Shown here in pieces: positions 1-11,515 of a stretch of DNA of 64,000 nucleotides. Every line of letters begins with the position of its first letter. Position 1 is the first letter of the stretch. Origin of the DNA: CBDBJQ01 sp965206405 (GTDB lineage: Bacteria > Pseudomonadota > Alphaproteobacteria > UBA8366); NCBI GenBank assembly GCA_965206405.1, contig CBDBJQ010000006.1:1-64000 (forward strand). Reading direction: 5' to 3'. A model generated the notes under the pieces. It had not been told where the DNA came from, did not search any database, and saw only the letters and a program-made list of their open reading frames with translations. Made by a program: the position numbers and the translations under genes.

Positions 1-1484
1 TACTCCGTCAAATCCTCGGCCATGCGTTTGGTCAGTGTCGTGACCAGGACGCGCTGCTTGGCGCGCACCGCCTCGTGGCATTCCGCGAGCAGGTCGTCGA
101 CCTGGGTTTCGGTGGGACGGACGATGCAGGCCGGATCGGTCAACCCGGTCGGTCGGACGATCTGCTCAGTGAACACACCGCCGGTCCTCTCGAACTCCCA
201 TGGACCCGGCGTTGCCGAGACGAACACCGTCTGCGGCCGCATCACCTCCCACTCCTCGAATTTGAGCGGCCGATTGTCGACGCAGGAGGGAAGGCGGAAG
301 CCGTATTCCGCAAGCGTGGACTTGCGGGCGTAGTCTCCCTTGAACATGCCGCCGAGCTGGGGCACCGAGACGTGGCTTTCATCTACGATCAGCAGGGCAT
401 TGTCAGAAAGATATTCGAACAGTGTCGGCGGCGGCTCGCCGGCCCGTCTGCCGGTCAGGTAACGGGAGTAGTTCTCGATGCCGGCACAGGAACCGGTTGT
501 TGTGATCATTTCCATGTCGAAGACGGTCCGCTGGTCGAGACGCTGGGCCTCCAGCAGGCGACTATCGCCCTCGAACTTGGTAATCCGCTGCTTCAGTTCC
601 TCGGCGATGCCGACGACCGCTTGCTGGAGCGTCGGCTTCGGCGTCACATAGTGGCTGTTGGCGTAGATCCGGACGGCATCCAGGCTTGCCGTTTTCTCGC
701 CGGTCAGGGGATCGAATTCGTCGATCGACTCGAGATCGTCGCCGAACAGGCTCAGGCGCCAGGCACGGTCCTCGCAGTGAGCTGGAAAGACCTCGATGGT
801 GTCTCCGCGCACCCGGAAGGCACCGCGGTGGAAATTGGCGTCATTGCGGCGGTACTGCAATTCTACGAACCGGCGTAGCAGATCCTTTGCCTCGACCCGC
901 TGCCCTTTTTCCAAGGGCACGACCATCTGCGAGTAGGTCTCGACCGCGCCGATGCCGAAGATGCACGACACGCTGGCGACGATCACCACATCGTCGCGCT
1001 CGAGCAGGGAGCGCGTCGCGGAGTGGCGCATCCGGTCGATCTGCTCGTTGATCGACGCTTCTTTCTCGATGTAGGTGTCGCTCCGGGGCACGTAGGCCTC
1101 GGGCATGTAGTAGTCGTAATAGGAGACGAAGTACTCGACCGCGTTGTCGGGGAAAAATCCCTTCATCTCGCCGTAGAGCTGAGCCGCGAGGGTCTTGTTG
1201 GGAGCGAGGATCAGGGCCGGGCGCTGCACCTGCTCAATGACATGCGCCATGGTGAAGGTCTTGCCGGACCCGGTGACGCCCAACAGCACCTGGTCGCGCT
1301 CGTTGCGGCCGAGCCCCTCGACCAGCCCGGCGATGGCCTCCGGCTGATCGCCAGCGGGCTCGAAGTCCGAAACCAGGCGGAACTTCTGGCCGCCCTCGGT
1401 CAGGGGGCGCTCCCAGCGCTTGGACGGAGTCCATGCCTGAAGGAAGGATTCCGAGGCGTCGGTAGCCGGGGCAAGCTCGGACAT
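1..1484 (-). CDS. uvrB: UvrABC system protein B, partial (C-terminal end off the window)
   Basis: Nucleotide excision repair helicase-like subunit that takes damaged DNA from UvrA and recruits UvrC. The first 494 residues are present and the frame runs off the left edge. Seen: Walker A GVTGSGKT at residues 69-76, the damage-probing beta-hairpin region SYYDYYMPEAYVP at about 120-130, the DESHVSVPQLGGM helicase motif, and the VSATPGPWE motif III. The missing last third would carry motifs V-VI and the UvrC-binding UVR domain. The ATG at 1482-1484 gives the family N-terminus with a short variable lead-in before the FRLVSDFEPAGDQP segment. The gene is transcribed away from the next gene, which has its own promoter. 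Identification is certain. Confidence 0.97.
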   Translation of the reverse strand, partial: MSELAPATDASESFLQAWTPSKRWERPLTEGGQKFRLVSDFEPAGDQPEAIAGLVEGLGRNERDQVLLGVTGSGKTFTMAHVIEQVQRPALILAPNKTLAAQLYGEMKGFFPDNAVEYFVSYYDYYMPEAYVPRSDTYIEKEASINEQIDRMRHSATRSLLERDDVVIVASVSCIFGIGAVETYSQMVVPLEKGQRVEAKDLLRRFVELQYRRNDANFHRGAFRVRGDTIEVFPAHCEDRAWRLSLFGDDLESIDEFDPLTGEKTASLDAVRIYANSHYVTPKPTLQQAVVGIAEELKQRITKFEGDSRLLEAQRLDQRTVFDMEMITTTGSCAGIENYSRYLTGRRAGEPPPTLFEYLSDNALLIVDESHVSVPQLGGMFKGDYARKSTLAEYGFRLPSCVDNRPLKFEEWEVMRPQTVFVSATPGPWEFERTGGVFTEQIVRPTGLTDPACIVRPTETQVDDLLAECHEAVRAKQRVLVTTLTKRMAEDLTE

Positions 1485-1676
1485 CGCTATCTCACGGCTT
1501 CCCGCTGTGGCTCTCGAATAAAGCCAAAACATCAGGCCCGATGCGCCGGACGGCACCTGTCAGGCATTCCTGGCCATTGTAGCCGATACCGCCGCTCGGA
1601 CAACGCGCAGGCAAGGTATAAAGGGCAGGGTTTCGGGCTCAACAGCGGTCTCCTTGAGGATTTTGTTTTCGGGGGG

Positions 1677-1707
1677 TTGACAGCCAGGACTGCTCCCGGG
1701 TGATAAT
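1677..1707 (+). promoter_or_regulatory. Candidate sigma70-type promoter
   Basis: A perfect TTGACA at 1677-1682 and GATAAT at 1702-1707, separated by 19 bases (18 if TGATAA is taken as the -10). The spacing is slightly long. It lies 56 bases upstream of the small DUF6166 gene and points toward it. Confidence 0.5.
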
Positions 1708-1762
1708 ATTCCCATGCTGGCGGGGGCAAGCTCGAAGGCTGGCCACATGGAAGAGTAGCGGT

Positions 1763-2059
1763 ATGGGCAGACGGTTTCAGGGCGCGAGAACGATCGACGG
1801 CATCCACGTTACGGTCGATGGCCAGGTTCTGGACGACCGGCAGACCCTGCGGAGGTTCACGGACAGAGGCTTCGAATGGGGCTATGCCGGGGATGCGCCG
1901 CGGCAACTCGCACTGGCCATCCTCGACGAGCATCTCGGCGATCCGGACCGCGCCCTGGCTGGCTGCGAAGGTTTCATGCGCGCGGTTGTCGCGGAATTCG
2001 ACAATGAGTGGGAGCTCGATGCCCAGGATATCGAGCGAAAAATCCAGGCGTTCTCCTGA
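1763..2059 (+). CDS. DUF6166 family small protein
   Basis: A 98-residue soluble protein of unknown function. The pattern of an N-terminal strand-rich part (GRRFQGARTIDGIHVTV) followed by FEWGYAGDAPRQLALAIL and a C-terminal helix with FDNEWELDAQDIERKI matches the DUF6166 family as I know it; no function is established. The ATG at 1763 follows a GGAAGAG stretch and leaves a normal family N-terminus; an upstream in-frame start at 1700 would add 21 residues of no family character. A good promoter lies upstream, so it is probably a single-gene unit between uvrB and the hydroxylase-family gene. Confidence 0.7.
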   Translation: MGRRFQGARTIDGIHVTVDGQVLDDRQTLRRFTDRGFEWGYAGDAPRQLALAILDEHLGDPDRALAGCEGFMRAVVAEFDNEWELDAQDIERKIQAFS

Positions 2060-2136
2060 AACCGATCTCTCTTGAAATCGAACGCTTCTGAAATCACACT
2101 TGGGCCGGAGAACGGCACGACCGGGAAAACGACACC

Positions 2137-2907
2137 ATGATCACGCAGAAACAGACCGATTTCCGCCGCGAATACAGGCGACGCATCGCCGGGTGGTACA
2201 GCGGTTTCGTGCATGTCGTAGTGATCTACGCCATCGGGTTCACCGCTCTCTTCGTCTTCGTTGCCCACATCGACCGCGTCCTGTGGTGGGAGTGGCTGAC
2301 CATTCCGGTCGTCGGTCTGCTCTGCAACACCTTCGAGTGGATGTTGCACAAATACGTGATGCACCGTCCGCAAAAACTATCCGGGCTGCGCGCCATCTAC
2401 GATCGGCACACCCTGACCCATCACCAGTTCTTCACCGACCAGGAGATGCGCTTCCGCGACCAGATGGACTGGCGCGTCACCTTCTTCCCACCATACGCGC
2501 TCATCATCTTCATTCTCATGTCGCTGCCGGCCGTGGCGGTGTTGCACTATCTCGCCACTCCGAATGTCGGCTGGCTGTTCGCTGTCACCACCACCGCCAC
2601 CTACCTCATCTACGAATTCATGCATTTCTGCTGCCATGTCGACGAAAACTGGTTTGTACGCCACTGCCCGCTGGTCAACACCCTGCGCCGCCATCACACG
2701 GCGCATCACAACTCGAGGATCATGATGGAGCAGAACATGAATCTCACTTTCCCCATCGCCGACTGGATGTTCGGAACCTCCGATCTCGACCGCGGGCTCC
2801 TCGGCCATCTCTTCAACGGCTACAGCACCCGGCATCAGAAGAAGGATCTGCGGACAGAGCCCGTTACGCCGGACATGGCGGCAGCGGCGCCGATCCCGCT
2901 CGACTGA
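2137..2907 (+). CDS. Fatty acid hydroxylase / sterol desaturase superfamily membrane protein
   Basis: A 256-residue integral membrane protein with the histidine clusters of the di-iron hydroxylase superfamily: HKYVMH at about 76-81, HTLTHHQFF at about 90-98, HFCCHVDEN at about 160-168 and HHTAHH at about 185-190. Four or so hydrophobic segments surround them (residues 20-45, 52-70, 115-145 and 148-160). Members insert oxygen into or desaturate lipid tails; the substrate here cannot be read from sequence. Eight or more histidines are in place, so the iron site looks intact. It is followed 37 bases later by a small two-helix membrane protein on the same strand, which may be co-transcribed. Confidence 0.8.
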   Translation: MITQKQTDFRREYRRRIAGWYSGFVHVVVIYAIGFTALFVFVAHIDRVLWWEWLTIPVVGLLCNTFEWMLHKYVMHRPQKLSGLRAIYDRHTLTHHQFFTDQEMRFRDQMDWRVTFFPPYALIIFILMSLPAVAVLHYLATPNVGWLFAVTTTATYLIYEFMHFCCHVDENWFVRHCPLVNTLRRHHTAHHNSRIMMEQNMNLTFPIADWMFGTSDLDRGLLGHLFNGYSTRHQKKDLRTEPVTPDMAAAAPIPLD

Positions 2908-2944
2908 CACCCCCGCCCCAGCAGAATTTGCGGGATCTCGCACC

Positions 2945-3115
2945 ATGCCCCTTCACATCAAGGCGATGGTCTCGGCGCTCGTGACCCTCGTCGGTATCGG
3001 CGCTTTTCTGCTTGAGCGCGCGAATGGGAACACCCCTCTCGACTGGATAGTGCTCGGCCTTGCGGTCATGATGCTTGCTGCTCTCTGGATGTTTCCGGAA
3101 ACCAAGAAGAAATAA
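2945..3115 (+). CDS. Small two-helix membrane protein, unknown
   Basis: A 56-residue open frame beginning ATG CCC CTT CAC. It encodes two hydrophobic segments (about residues 7-24 and 34-51) joined by a short polar loop (ERANGNTPLD), and ends in a basic tail KKK. The layout is a hairpin inner-membrane protein with both ends in the cytoplasm. I do not recognise a family. It sits on the same strand 37 bases after the hydroxylase-family gene, which suggests co-transcription. The upstream ribosome site is weak (GGGATCTCGCACC), which lowers confidence somewhat; the strongly hydrophobic composition and charged end argue that it is real. Confidence 0.55.
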   Translation: MPLHIKAMVSALVTLVGIGAFLLERANGNTPLDWIVLGLAVMMLAALWMFPETKKK

Positions 3116-3155
3116 CCGCCCTGGAAATAAACGCTCTTCGGCGATATCCGGGCGA

Positions 3156-3188
3156 CACCCCATCAACACCCCATCAACACCCCATCAG
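3156..3188. repeat. Tandem repeat, 11-bp unit x3
   Basis: Three head-to-tail copies of CACCCCATCAA (the last ends AG) in the spacer upstream of htpG. It is one of many short tandem duplications in this window. Confidence 0.85.
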
Positions 3189-3297
3189 CACCGGAGCCCT
3201 TGTCGCACCCGGCAAACGTTCACATATTCCCGGCGGTGGCCCCGGCCTGTCGGCAGCGGCCACTTCGACATTGATGTCTGAACGCGGATAGGAAACC

Positions 3298-5400
3298 ATG
3301 GCGGAACCCACCAGCACGACAGCAACCGAGGCCGGCGAACAGATGGAGTTCCAGGCCGAGGTCAGCCGACTCCTCGATATCGTCGCCAACTCGCTCTACA
3401 GCGAGCGCGAGGTCTTTCTCCGAGAACTGATCTCGAACGCCTCCGACGCCTGCGACCGGTTGCGCTATCTGGCTCTCACCGAACCCGGATTGGCGGAGGA
3501 TGGCGCGGATTATCGAATTACCCTCGCCGCCGATAAAAAAGCCGGGATCCTCGCCGTTTCCGATAACGGCATCGGCATGAGCCGGGACGAGATGATCGAC
3601 AATCTTGGCACCATCGCGCGGTCGGGAACCGCCGCCTTCATGGGCAATCTGACCGAACAGCAGGCTGGTGAACAGGCCGGGAAAGCCAAGTCTGGCGAGC
3701 AGAAAGCGGGAAAGACAAAGAGCACCACAGCCAAGGCAAAGGGCGGCAAGGAGGACCGTGTCAGCCTGATCGGGCAGTTCGGGGTCGGGTTCTACTCGGC
3801 CTTCATGGTCGCCTCCGAGGTGTCGGTCACGACCCGCCGGGCCAGCGAGACGGAGGGCTGGCGCTGGACCTCCGCCGGACGCGGCGAGTTCACAATCGCG
3901 CCGGAAGCAGATCTTCCACGCGGCACAACCGTCACCCTGACACTGAAGAAGGACGCCAGGGAATACGCCGAGCCCGACCAGCTCCGCGGCCTCGTGAAAA
4001 CCTACTCCGATCACATCCCCTTCCCGATTGTCCTCGGGATAGCCGACGGCGGGGACGAAAAGGGTGGAAGCGAAAACGACGAGAGCAAAGAAGGCGAGAG
4101 CAAAGCGGTGGAAAGCCTGAACCAGGCTTCGGCAATCTGGACCCGGCCCCGCGGCGAAATCAACGAGAACGCGCACAGGGAGTTCTACCACCACGTCTCC
4201 CACGCAATGGATGATCCGTGGCTGACCCTGCATTTCAGGGCCGAGGGTGTGATCGAGTATGCGGGTCTGCTCTACATCCCGAGCCAGCGCCCCTTCGACC
4301 TCTTCCATCCCGAACGGCGATCGCAGGTGAAGCTGTATGTTCGGCGGGTCTTTATCACCGACGACTGCGAAGAATTACTGCCTTCCTGGTTGCGCTTCCT
4401 GCGCGGTGTTATCGACTCCCAGGATCTCCCCCTCAACGTCAGCCGCGAGCTACTGCAGAACAATCCCGTGCTTGGCAGGATTCGTGGCGGCATCGTCACC
4501 CGGGTGCTCAACGCGCTGGCCAAGAAGGCGGAGAAAGAGCCCGATGACTACGAGAATTTCTGGGACACCTTCGGTGCGGTGCTCAAGGAGGGGTTGTACG
4601 AGGATGCCAAGAATCGCGACAAGCTGCTGAAGCTCGCCCGCTTCCGTAGCACCGCCGGTGACGGCCTGACCAGCCTCGCCGACTATGCCGAGCGTATGCC
4701 GAAAGGACAGGAGGCGATCTACTACGTCTCCGGCGAGAACGCAGATGCGGTCCGGCGCAGCCCCCAGCTCGAGGGGTTCCTCGCCAAGGGGATCGAGGTC
4801 CTGCTCCTGGTCGACCCGGTCGACGAATTATGGATCCCCACCGTCGGCGTCTGGAAAGAGAAACCCTTCAAGTCGGTGACCCGCGGCGGCACCGATCTCG
4901 ACGCCATCGAGGGCAAGGAAGACGAGGCCGGAGACAAGAAGAAGAGCGATACCGGCCCGAGCGAAGAGGTCGAGCGGCTGATCGCCCTGATCAAGATCGA
5001 GCTCGCGAATACCGTCAAGGACGTGCGGAGTTCAGACCGGCTGACCGACAGCCCCGTCTGCCTCGTCGCCGACGAGTTCGACATGGATATCAACATGCAG
5101 CGGCTTCTCAAACAGCACCAGCAGCTCGACGAGATCATGCCGCGCATTCTTGAGATCAATCCCCGCCATGAGCTGATCCGCCGCCTCGCCAAACAGGCGG
5201 CCGCGGAGGTTGTCACCGCAGAGGCTGGCACTCCGGAAGCTGGCGGCGGAAAGCCCGCAGGTAATGACCGCCTGCGCGACGCCGCCCATCTTCTGCTCGA
5301 TCAGGCACGAATCCTAGAGGGCGAACCGCTGCCCGATCCGGCAGATCACGCGCGACGCATGACAGCGATGATGACGGCCGCGCTCGCAGCGCCCAGTTGA
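3298..5400 (+). CDS. htpG: Chaperone HtpG (Hsp90), with two charged insertions
   Basis: Cytoplasmic ATP-driven Hsp90 chaperone, 700 residues against about 620-640 usual for bacteria. Seen: the ATP site LRELISNASDACDRLR (residues 41-56), DNGIGM (89-94) and GQFGVGFYSAFM (159-170), then the middle domain with SRELLQNNP and the C-terminal dimerisation domain. The extra length comes mainly from two low-complexity inserts: a Lys/Gly/Ala-rich block at about 121-152 in the ATP-lid loop, and an acidic Gly/Glu/Ser block at about 250-274 in the linker between the N and middle domains. A third acidic stretch (GKEDEAGDKKKSD) lies near residue 540. The ATG at 3298 follows GGATAGGAAACC. The core motifs are intact, so the protein should be functional. 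Confidence 0.96.
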   Translation: MAEPTSTTATEAGEQMEFQAEVSRLLDIVANSLYSEREVFLRELISNASDACDRLRYLALTEPGLAEDGADYRITLAADKKAGILAVSDNGIGMSRDEMIDNLGTIARSGTAAFMGNLTEQQAGEQAGKAKSGEQKAGKTKSTTAKAKGGKEDRVSLIGQFGVGFYSAFMVASEVSVTTRRASETEGWRWTSAGRGEFTIAPEADLPRGTTVTLTLKKDAREYAEPDQLRGLVKTYSDHIPFPIVLGIADGGDEKGGSENDESKEGESKAVESLNQASAIWTRPRGEINENAHREFYHHVSHAMDDPWLTLHFRAEGVIEYAGLLYIPSQRPFDLFHPERRSQVKLYVRRVFITDDCEELLPSWLRFLRGVIDSQDLPLNVSRELLQNNPVLGRIRGGIVTRVLNALAKKAEKEPDDYENFWDTFGAVLKEGLYEDAKNRDKLLKLARFRSTAGDGLTSLADYAERMPKGQEAIYYVSGENADAVRRSPQLEGFLAKGIEVLLLVDPVDELWIPTVGVWKEKPFKSVTRGGTDLDAIEGKEDEAGDKKKSDTGPSEEVERLIALIKIELANTVKDVRSSDRLTDSPVCLVADEFDMDINMQRLLKQHQQLDEIMPRILEINPRHELIRRLAKQAAAEVVTAEAGTPEAGGGKPAGNDRLRDAAHLLLDQARILEGEPLPDPADHARRMTAMMTAALAAPS

Positions 5401-5418
5401 CCGCAAGCGGTCAACTGG
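5393..5418 (+). terminator. Hairpin at the htpG 3' end
   Basis: A perfect 12-bp inverted repeat (CCAGTTGACCGC, AA, GCGGTCAACTGG) that includes the htpG stop codon. It is followed at about 5451-5464 by a second palindrome GTCAGCTAGCTGAC and several near-copies of AATTGACGGGG. No T run follows, so intrinsic termination is uncertain. Its place between convergent genes fits a 3'-end stabilising or bidirectional stop element. Confidence 0.4.
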
Positions 5419-5468
5419 CAGGGATCAATTGACGGGGCAATTGACAGGGGTCAGCTAGCTGACGGGGG

Positions 5469-6203
5469 TCAGTTAACGAAAGACAGCTTGGCGGCGCCGG
5501 CGATCCGCCCGTAATCCCGCTCCTGCACAATAACGGCGCAACCGCCGTTTCCTGGCTTATCCTTGAGCGACACGCTGTGCGTAACCGCCTCGCCGTTCCA
5601 CTCCCCAATCATCTCGTAAGCACGAACGACATTCGAGTTGATCAGCTTGCGCCCGCCGTTCTCCCCCCTCGCCACGAAGGTTGCGTGCATGTGGTCGTAG
5701 GTCACGAGGATGATGTCGTAGTCACCACTGCCCTTGGCGCCTCCGATCATGACCTCGAGCGTATCCCCCTCGCGGCGCAGCATGACGTCGGGACCACTAC
5801 CAGCCGCCTTGGCCTTGGCCAGCTTGATCGCTTTCTCAACGCGGTTCCGGTGCGAACCGACAGCGTCGACGGCTCCATTGATGACCATCTGTGGTGTGTA
5901 TTTGTACGGCTTGCGAAGCGACCGGACGTAGCCTTCCTGGCGGTCATCGAACGCCGGCTGGGCAAAGGGGTCGACCCAGCCAATGTAGTCCCAGTAGTCG
6001 ACATGGAATTCAAGGGCGACCACGTCGTCGCGGCGCGCCAACTCACCGAGAAGCTTCTCGGCGGGCGGACAGGACGAACAGCCCTGGCTGGTGAACAACT
6101 CGACGACGACCGGTGAATCTCCGGCCGTAGCCGGAGCGCCGCAGAAAGCGGACGCGACCACAAGAGCCCCAAGGACCCGCCGGAAATTCTTCTGCCTATT
6201 CAT
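5469..6203 (-). CDS. DUF1223 family secreted thioredoxin-like protein
   Basis: A 244-residue protein with a signal peptide (about residues 1-28, ending CGAPATAG) and then a thioredoxin-like fold containing ELFTSQGCSSCPPAEK, where CSSC is at about 42-45. This is the hallmark of the DUF1223 family, periplasmic proteins of unknown substrate. Conserved blocks include FHVDYWDYIGWVDPFA and YTPQMVINGAVDAVGS. The ATG at 6203 is chosen because GGGAG lies 11-12 bases upstream; a start at 6242 would put 13 extra residues ahead of the signal peptide. It converges with htpG. Family assignment is secure; a redox role is inferred from the CxxC and location. Confidence 0.85.
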   Translation of the reverse strand: MNRQKNFRRVLGALVVASAFCGAPATAGDSPVVVELFTSQGCSSCPPAEKLLGELARRDDVVALEFHVDYWDYIGWVDPFAQPAFDDRQEGYVRSLRKPYKYTPQMVINGAVDAVGSHRNRVEKAIKLAKAKAAGSGPDVMLRREGDTLEVMIGGAKGSGDYDIILVTYDHMHATFVARGENGGRKLINSNVVRAYEMIGEWNGEAVTHSVSLKDKPGNGGCAVIVQERDYGRIAGAAKLSFVN

Positions 6204-6317
6204 CTCACAAGCTCCCATCTGTATTTTCAGCCAGTTTAGCACAAACCGCCCCGCAGACGGGAAGGGTCAAGCAGCCCTGGCCGAAGCCACCCCAGATTGT
6301 CCGGCCCCGGGTTGCCG

Positions 6318-8999
<2,682 letters not shown>

Positions 9000-9051
9000 C
9001 GGGCGCCTCCCTGAAGCACGAACGTTGTCTTGTCCGTTGTTTTATCTGCTA

Positions 9052-9071
9052 CCTTCCGCCGCGGCGGAAGG
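9052..9071. repeat. Perfect 20-bp palindrome upstream of acnA
   Basis: CCTTCCGCCG followed directly by its exact reverse complement CGGCGGAAGG, with no loop. It lies 53 bases upstream of the acnA start and 155 bases past the end of the permease gene (both on the minus strand). The lack of a spacer and of a T run is more like a dimeric repressor site than a terminator, but this is inference. Confidence 0.6.
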
Positions 9072-9225
9072 AATGCCGAACATATGGCAACAATATACGC
9101 CCCGACGCGTCCGAACAAAGCCAGAAACGCGACCGGGAAAGACGCGGGATTTGGAGTGGAGAAGGGCCGAAGCCAGGATAGAGTCGGGCGGTACGCCGCC
9201 GCCGGATCAGCGACAGCGCTCCGCG

Positions 9226-10104
9226 TTAGTTCCGGTAGGTCTGGATCCGCCGGCCGTAGCTCTGGGTGATCCGGTCGATCACGATTGCCAGCCCGACCAC
9301 CGCGGCCCCGTTGAACAGGCCGAGCGCGAAGTACTGGTTGGTGACCGCCTGGAGCACCGGCTGCCCGAGCCCCTTGACGCCGATCATCGAGGCGATGACA
9401 ACCATCGACAGCGCCATCATAATGGTCTGGTTGATGCCGGCCATGATGTTCGGCATCGCAAGGGGAAACTGCACGCTGACCAGACACTTCCAGTAGCCCG
9501 CCCCGAAAGCCTGCGCCGCCTCGAGCACGTTCGGATCGACCAGCCGGATTCCGAGATTGGTCAGCCGGATAACCGGCGGCACCGCATAGATGACGACGGC
9601 TATCATCCCCGGAACCTTGCCCAGCCCCAGAAGCATGACCACGGGGATCAGGTAGACGAAGATCGGCATCGTCTGCATGACGTCGAGAATCGGCGTTACG
9701 AACGCCTGGACCCGGTCCGACCGAGACATGGCAATCCCGACCGGGATGCCGATGGACACCGCAATCAGCGTGCAGATGGAGATCATCGCCAACGTTCGCA
9801 TGGTGTCTTCCCACATCCCCAGATAGCCGATCAGCAGGAAGGCGATGAGGACGCCAACGGTCAGGCGGATACTGCGGCTCGCCCCATAGCAAAGGCCGAC
9901 GATGACTGTGATCACGAGCCACCAGGGCATGGCCAGGAGTAGCCGTTCAAACCAGATCAGAAGGTAGAGAAGCGGATCGAAAAAGCTCTCGATCGCGTCC
10001 CCGTAGCTGCGGGAAAACGCCCGATAACCCTCGTCGAATCCCTTCTTCAGTGCCCGCAAGAGCACGATGTCAAGTGTCGGAAACTCAGCCAGCCATGCAG
10101 GCAC
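9226..10104 (-). CDS. Glycine betaine/proline-type ABC transporter permease (ProW-like)
   Basis: A 292-residue inner-membrane permease of a quaternary-amine importer. An N-terminal amphipathic stretch (about 1-45) precedes six or seven membrane helices. The binding-protein-dependent permease domain covers about 90-280, with the coupling-helix region LDVMQTMPIFVYLIPVVMLLG and the EAA-loop equivalent LEAAQAFGAGYWKCLVSVQFP. It lies 171 bases downstream of the substrate-binding protein gene on the same strand, so the two likely form one operon. The ATPase (ProV/OpuAA) expected with them is not encoded on either side. It could serve betaine, proline betaine or choline. Confidence 0.88.
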   Translation of the reverse strand: MPAWLAEFPTLDIVLLRALKKGFDEGYRAFSRSYGDAIESFFDPLLYLLIWFERLLLAMPWWLVITVIVGLCYGASRSIRLTVGVLIAFLLIGYLGMWEDTMRTLAMISICTLIAVSIGIPVGIAMSRSDRVQAFVTPILDVMQTMPIFVYLIPVVMLLGLGKVPGMIAVVIYAVPPVIRLTNLGIRLVDPNVLEAAQAFGAGYWKCLVSVQFPLAMPNIMAGINQTIMMALSMVVIASMIGVKGLGQPVLQAVTNQYFALGLFNGAAVVGLAIVIDRITQSYGRRIQTYRN

Positions 10105-10275
10105 GTTTCTTGCTCCCGGGCGAGACCGCCAGTCTCACCCTATAACGATGTAGTAACGATGTAGTGACATGGATGGAGACCATGGGATGGGCAGGATGGG
10201 CGGGATGGGCCCGATCAGGGCGGAAGTTCGCCCTGATCGGATACCGGCTTTGGCCAGAAGCCAAGGGTCCGCAGC

Positions 10276-11280
10276 TCAACCCAAAGACCAGATAACATCC
10301 TTGATCTTCTCCGCAGCCGCGTCGGACACCCAGGCAGTCCACACATCTTCCCGCGTCCGGAGGAAGTACGTGGCCGTCTCCGCAGCCGTCGCCTGCTTGT
10401 CTTTCCTCCAGGCAAGAATCGCGTTCACCACCGAGTTCGGCCAAGACATCTTCGAGATGAACGAGAGAGCTTCCGGCGCAGAATCAGCAAATTTCGAGGT
10501 CACCACGGTGTAGACCACGGATTTCGGCCACATGTTCTTCTTCGGATCCACGCAGTCCTTGTCGACCACGCAGGACCAACTACCCTCGTCGTGGGACATG
10601 CCCTTGAGCTTGACCATCGGATATTTGCCGAGCACGTCCGTCGGCGCCCAGTAATAGGCGAAGATCGGTTCTTCGCGCGTATAGGCCTTGGCGATTGCCG
10701 CAGCGAGGCCTTCACCCGATCCCGGGTTGAACAGCGTGAACCCGGCCTTGTCGACGCCGTAGGCCTTGAAGAGATTGGCGTTGATGATCTGGCAGGCCCA
10801 GCCGGCGGGGCAGGTGTAGAAACGGCCCTTGTCAGGCTCTTCCTTGTCAGGGAACAGATCCTTGTTTCTGAGAACGCCCTTGAGCGTGGCCAGCTCCGGC
10901 AACTTCTTGACCATATAGTCAGGCACCCACCAGCCTTCCTCGCCGCCATCGGAGAGAATCTCGCTGACGATCTTCAGGCGACCTTCAGAGACCGCTTTCT
11001 CGACCGGCTCACGGGCAGAGTTGAGCCAGATTTCCGGCGCGATATCGGGTTCGCCCTTCTCCGTCATCGAGGTGACGGTGGGGACGGTGTCCCCGGGCAC
11101 GAGATCGGTCTCGCAACCGTAGCCGTTGGCCAGGATGATATTCTGAACATGGGCCGCGACAGCAGCAGATCCCCAGGTCATTTCGGCGATCGTCACCTTG
11201 CCGCAGGCGGCTTGGGCCCCGCTTGCAGCGACGAGCATCGTCGCACCCGCAAGCAAGGCGGGAATCAGGGTTTTCTTCAT
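10276..11280 (-). CDS. Glycine betaine/proline-type ABC substrate-binding protein (OpuAC domain)
   Basis: Periplasmic binding protein of 334 residues. A signal peptide ends at about residue 24 (MLVAASGAQA) and the rest is an OpuAC-type domain. Tryptophans that could build the aromatic cage for a quaternary ammonium group are frequent (AEMTWGSAAV, APEIWLNSA, GGEEGWWVPDY, YYWAPTD). The mature part has pairs of cysteines (CGKV/YGCETD, TCPAGWACQ, SCVVDKDCV) that may form disulfides. The ATG at 11280 is preferred because GAGG lies nine bases upstream; a GTG at 11295 would overlap that ribosome site. It heads the likely two-gene operon with the permease. Confidence 0.88.
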   Translation of the reverse strand: MKKTLIPALLAGATMLVAASGAQAACGKVTIAEMTWGSAAVAAHVQNIILANGYGCETDLVPGDTVPTVTSMTEKGEPDIAPEIWLNSAREPVEKAVSEGRLKIVSEILSDGGEEGWWVPDYMVKKLPELATLKGVLRNKDLFPDKEEPDKGRFYTCPAGWACQIINANLFKAYGVDKAGFTLFNPGSGEGLAAAIAKAYTREEPIFAYYWAPTDVLGKYPMVKLKGMSHDEGSWSCVVDKDCVDPKKNMWPKSVVYTVVTSKFADSAPEALSFISKMSWPNSVVNAILAWRKDKQATAAETATYFLRTREDVWTAWVSDAAAEKIKDVIWSLG

Positions 11281-11515
11281 AAGGTAATTCCTCACTCATA
11301 AGCGGCCCGGTAACCCGGTTGGTTGTCTCGCACCCTGTAGAATCAGGCGGCTGGGACATTCGAGCCAGTTTTTCTGATGTGGCCGGAAGCCTAACAAGCC
11401 CCGCCGGACGGCACAAACGGCGCCTGATTCAGGCCGAATAATTTAGGCCGAATCGGACTGAGCTAAGGTCGGACCGGATCAGGCAGGCCGACTTCCTGTC
11501 AGTAGATATCGCCTG

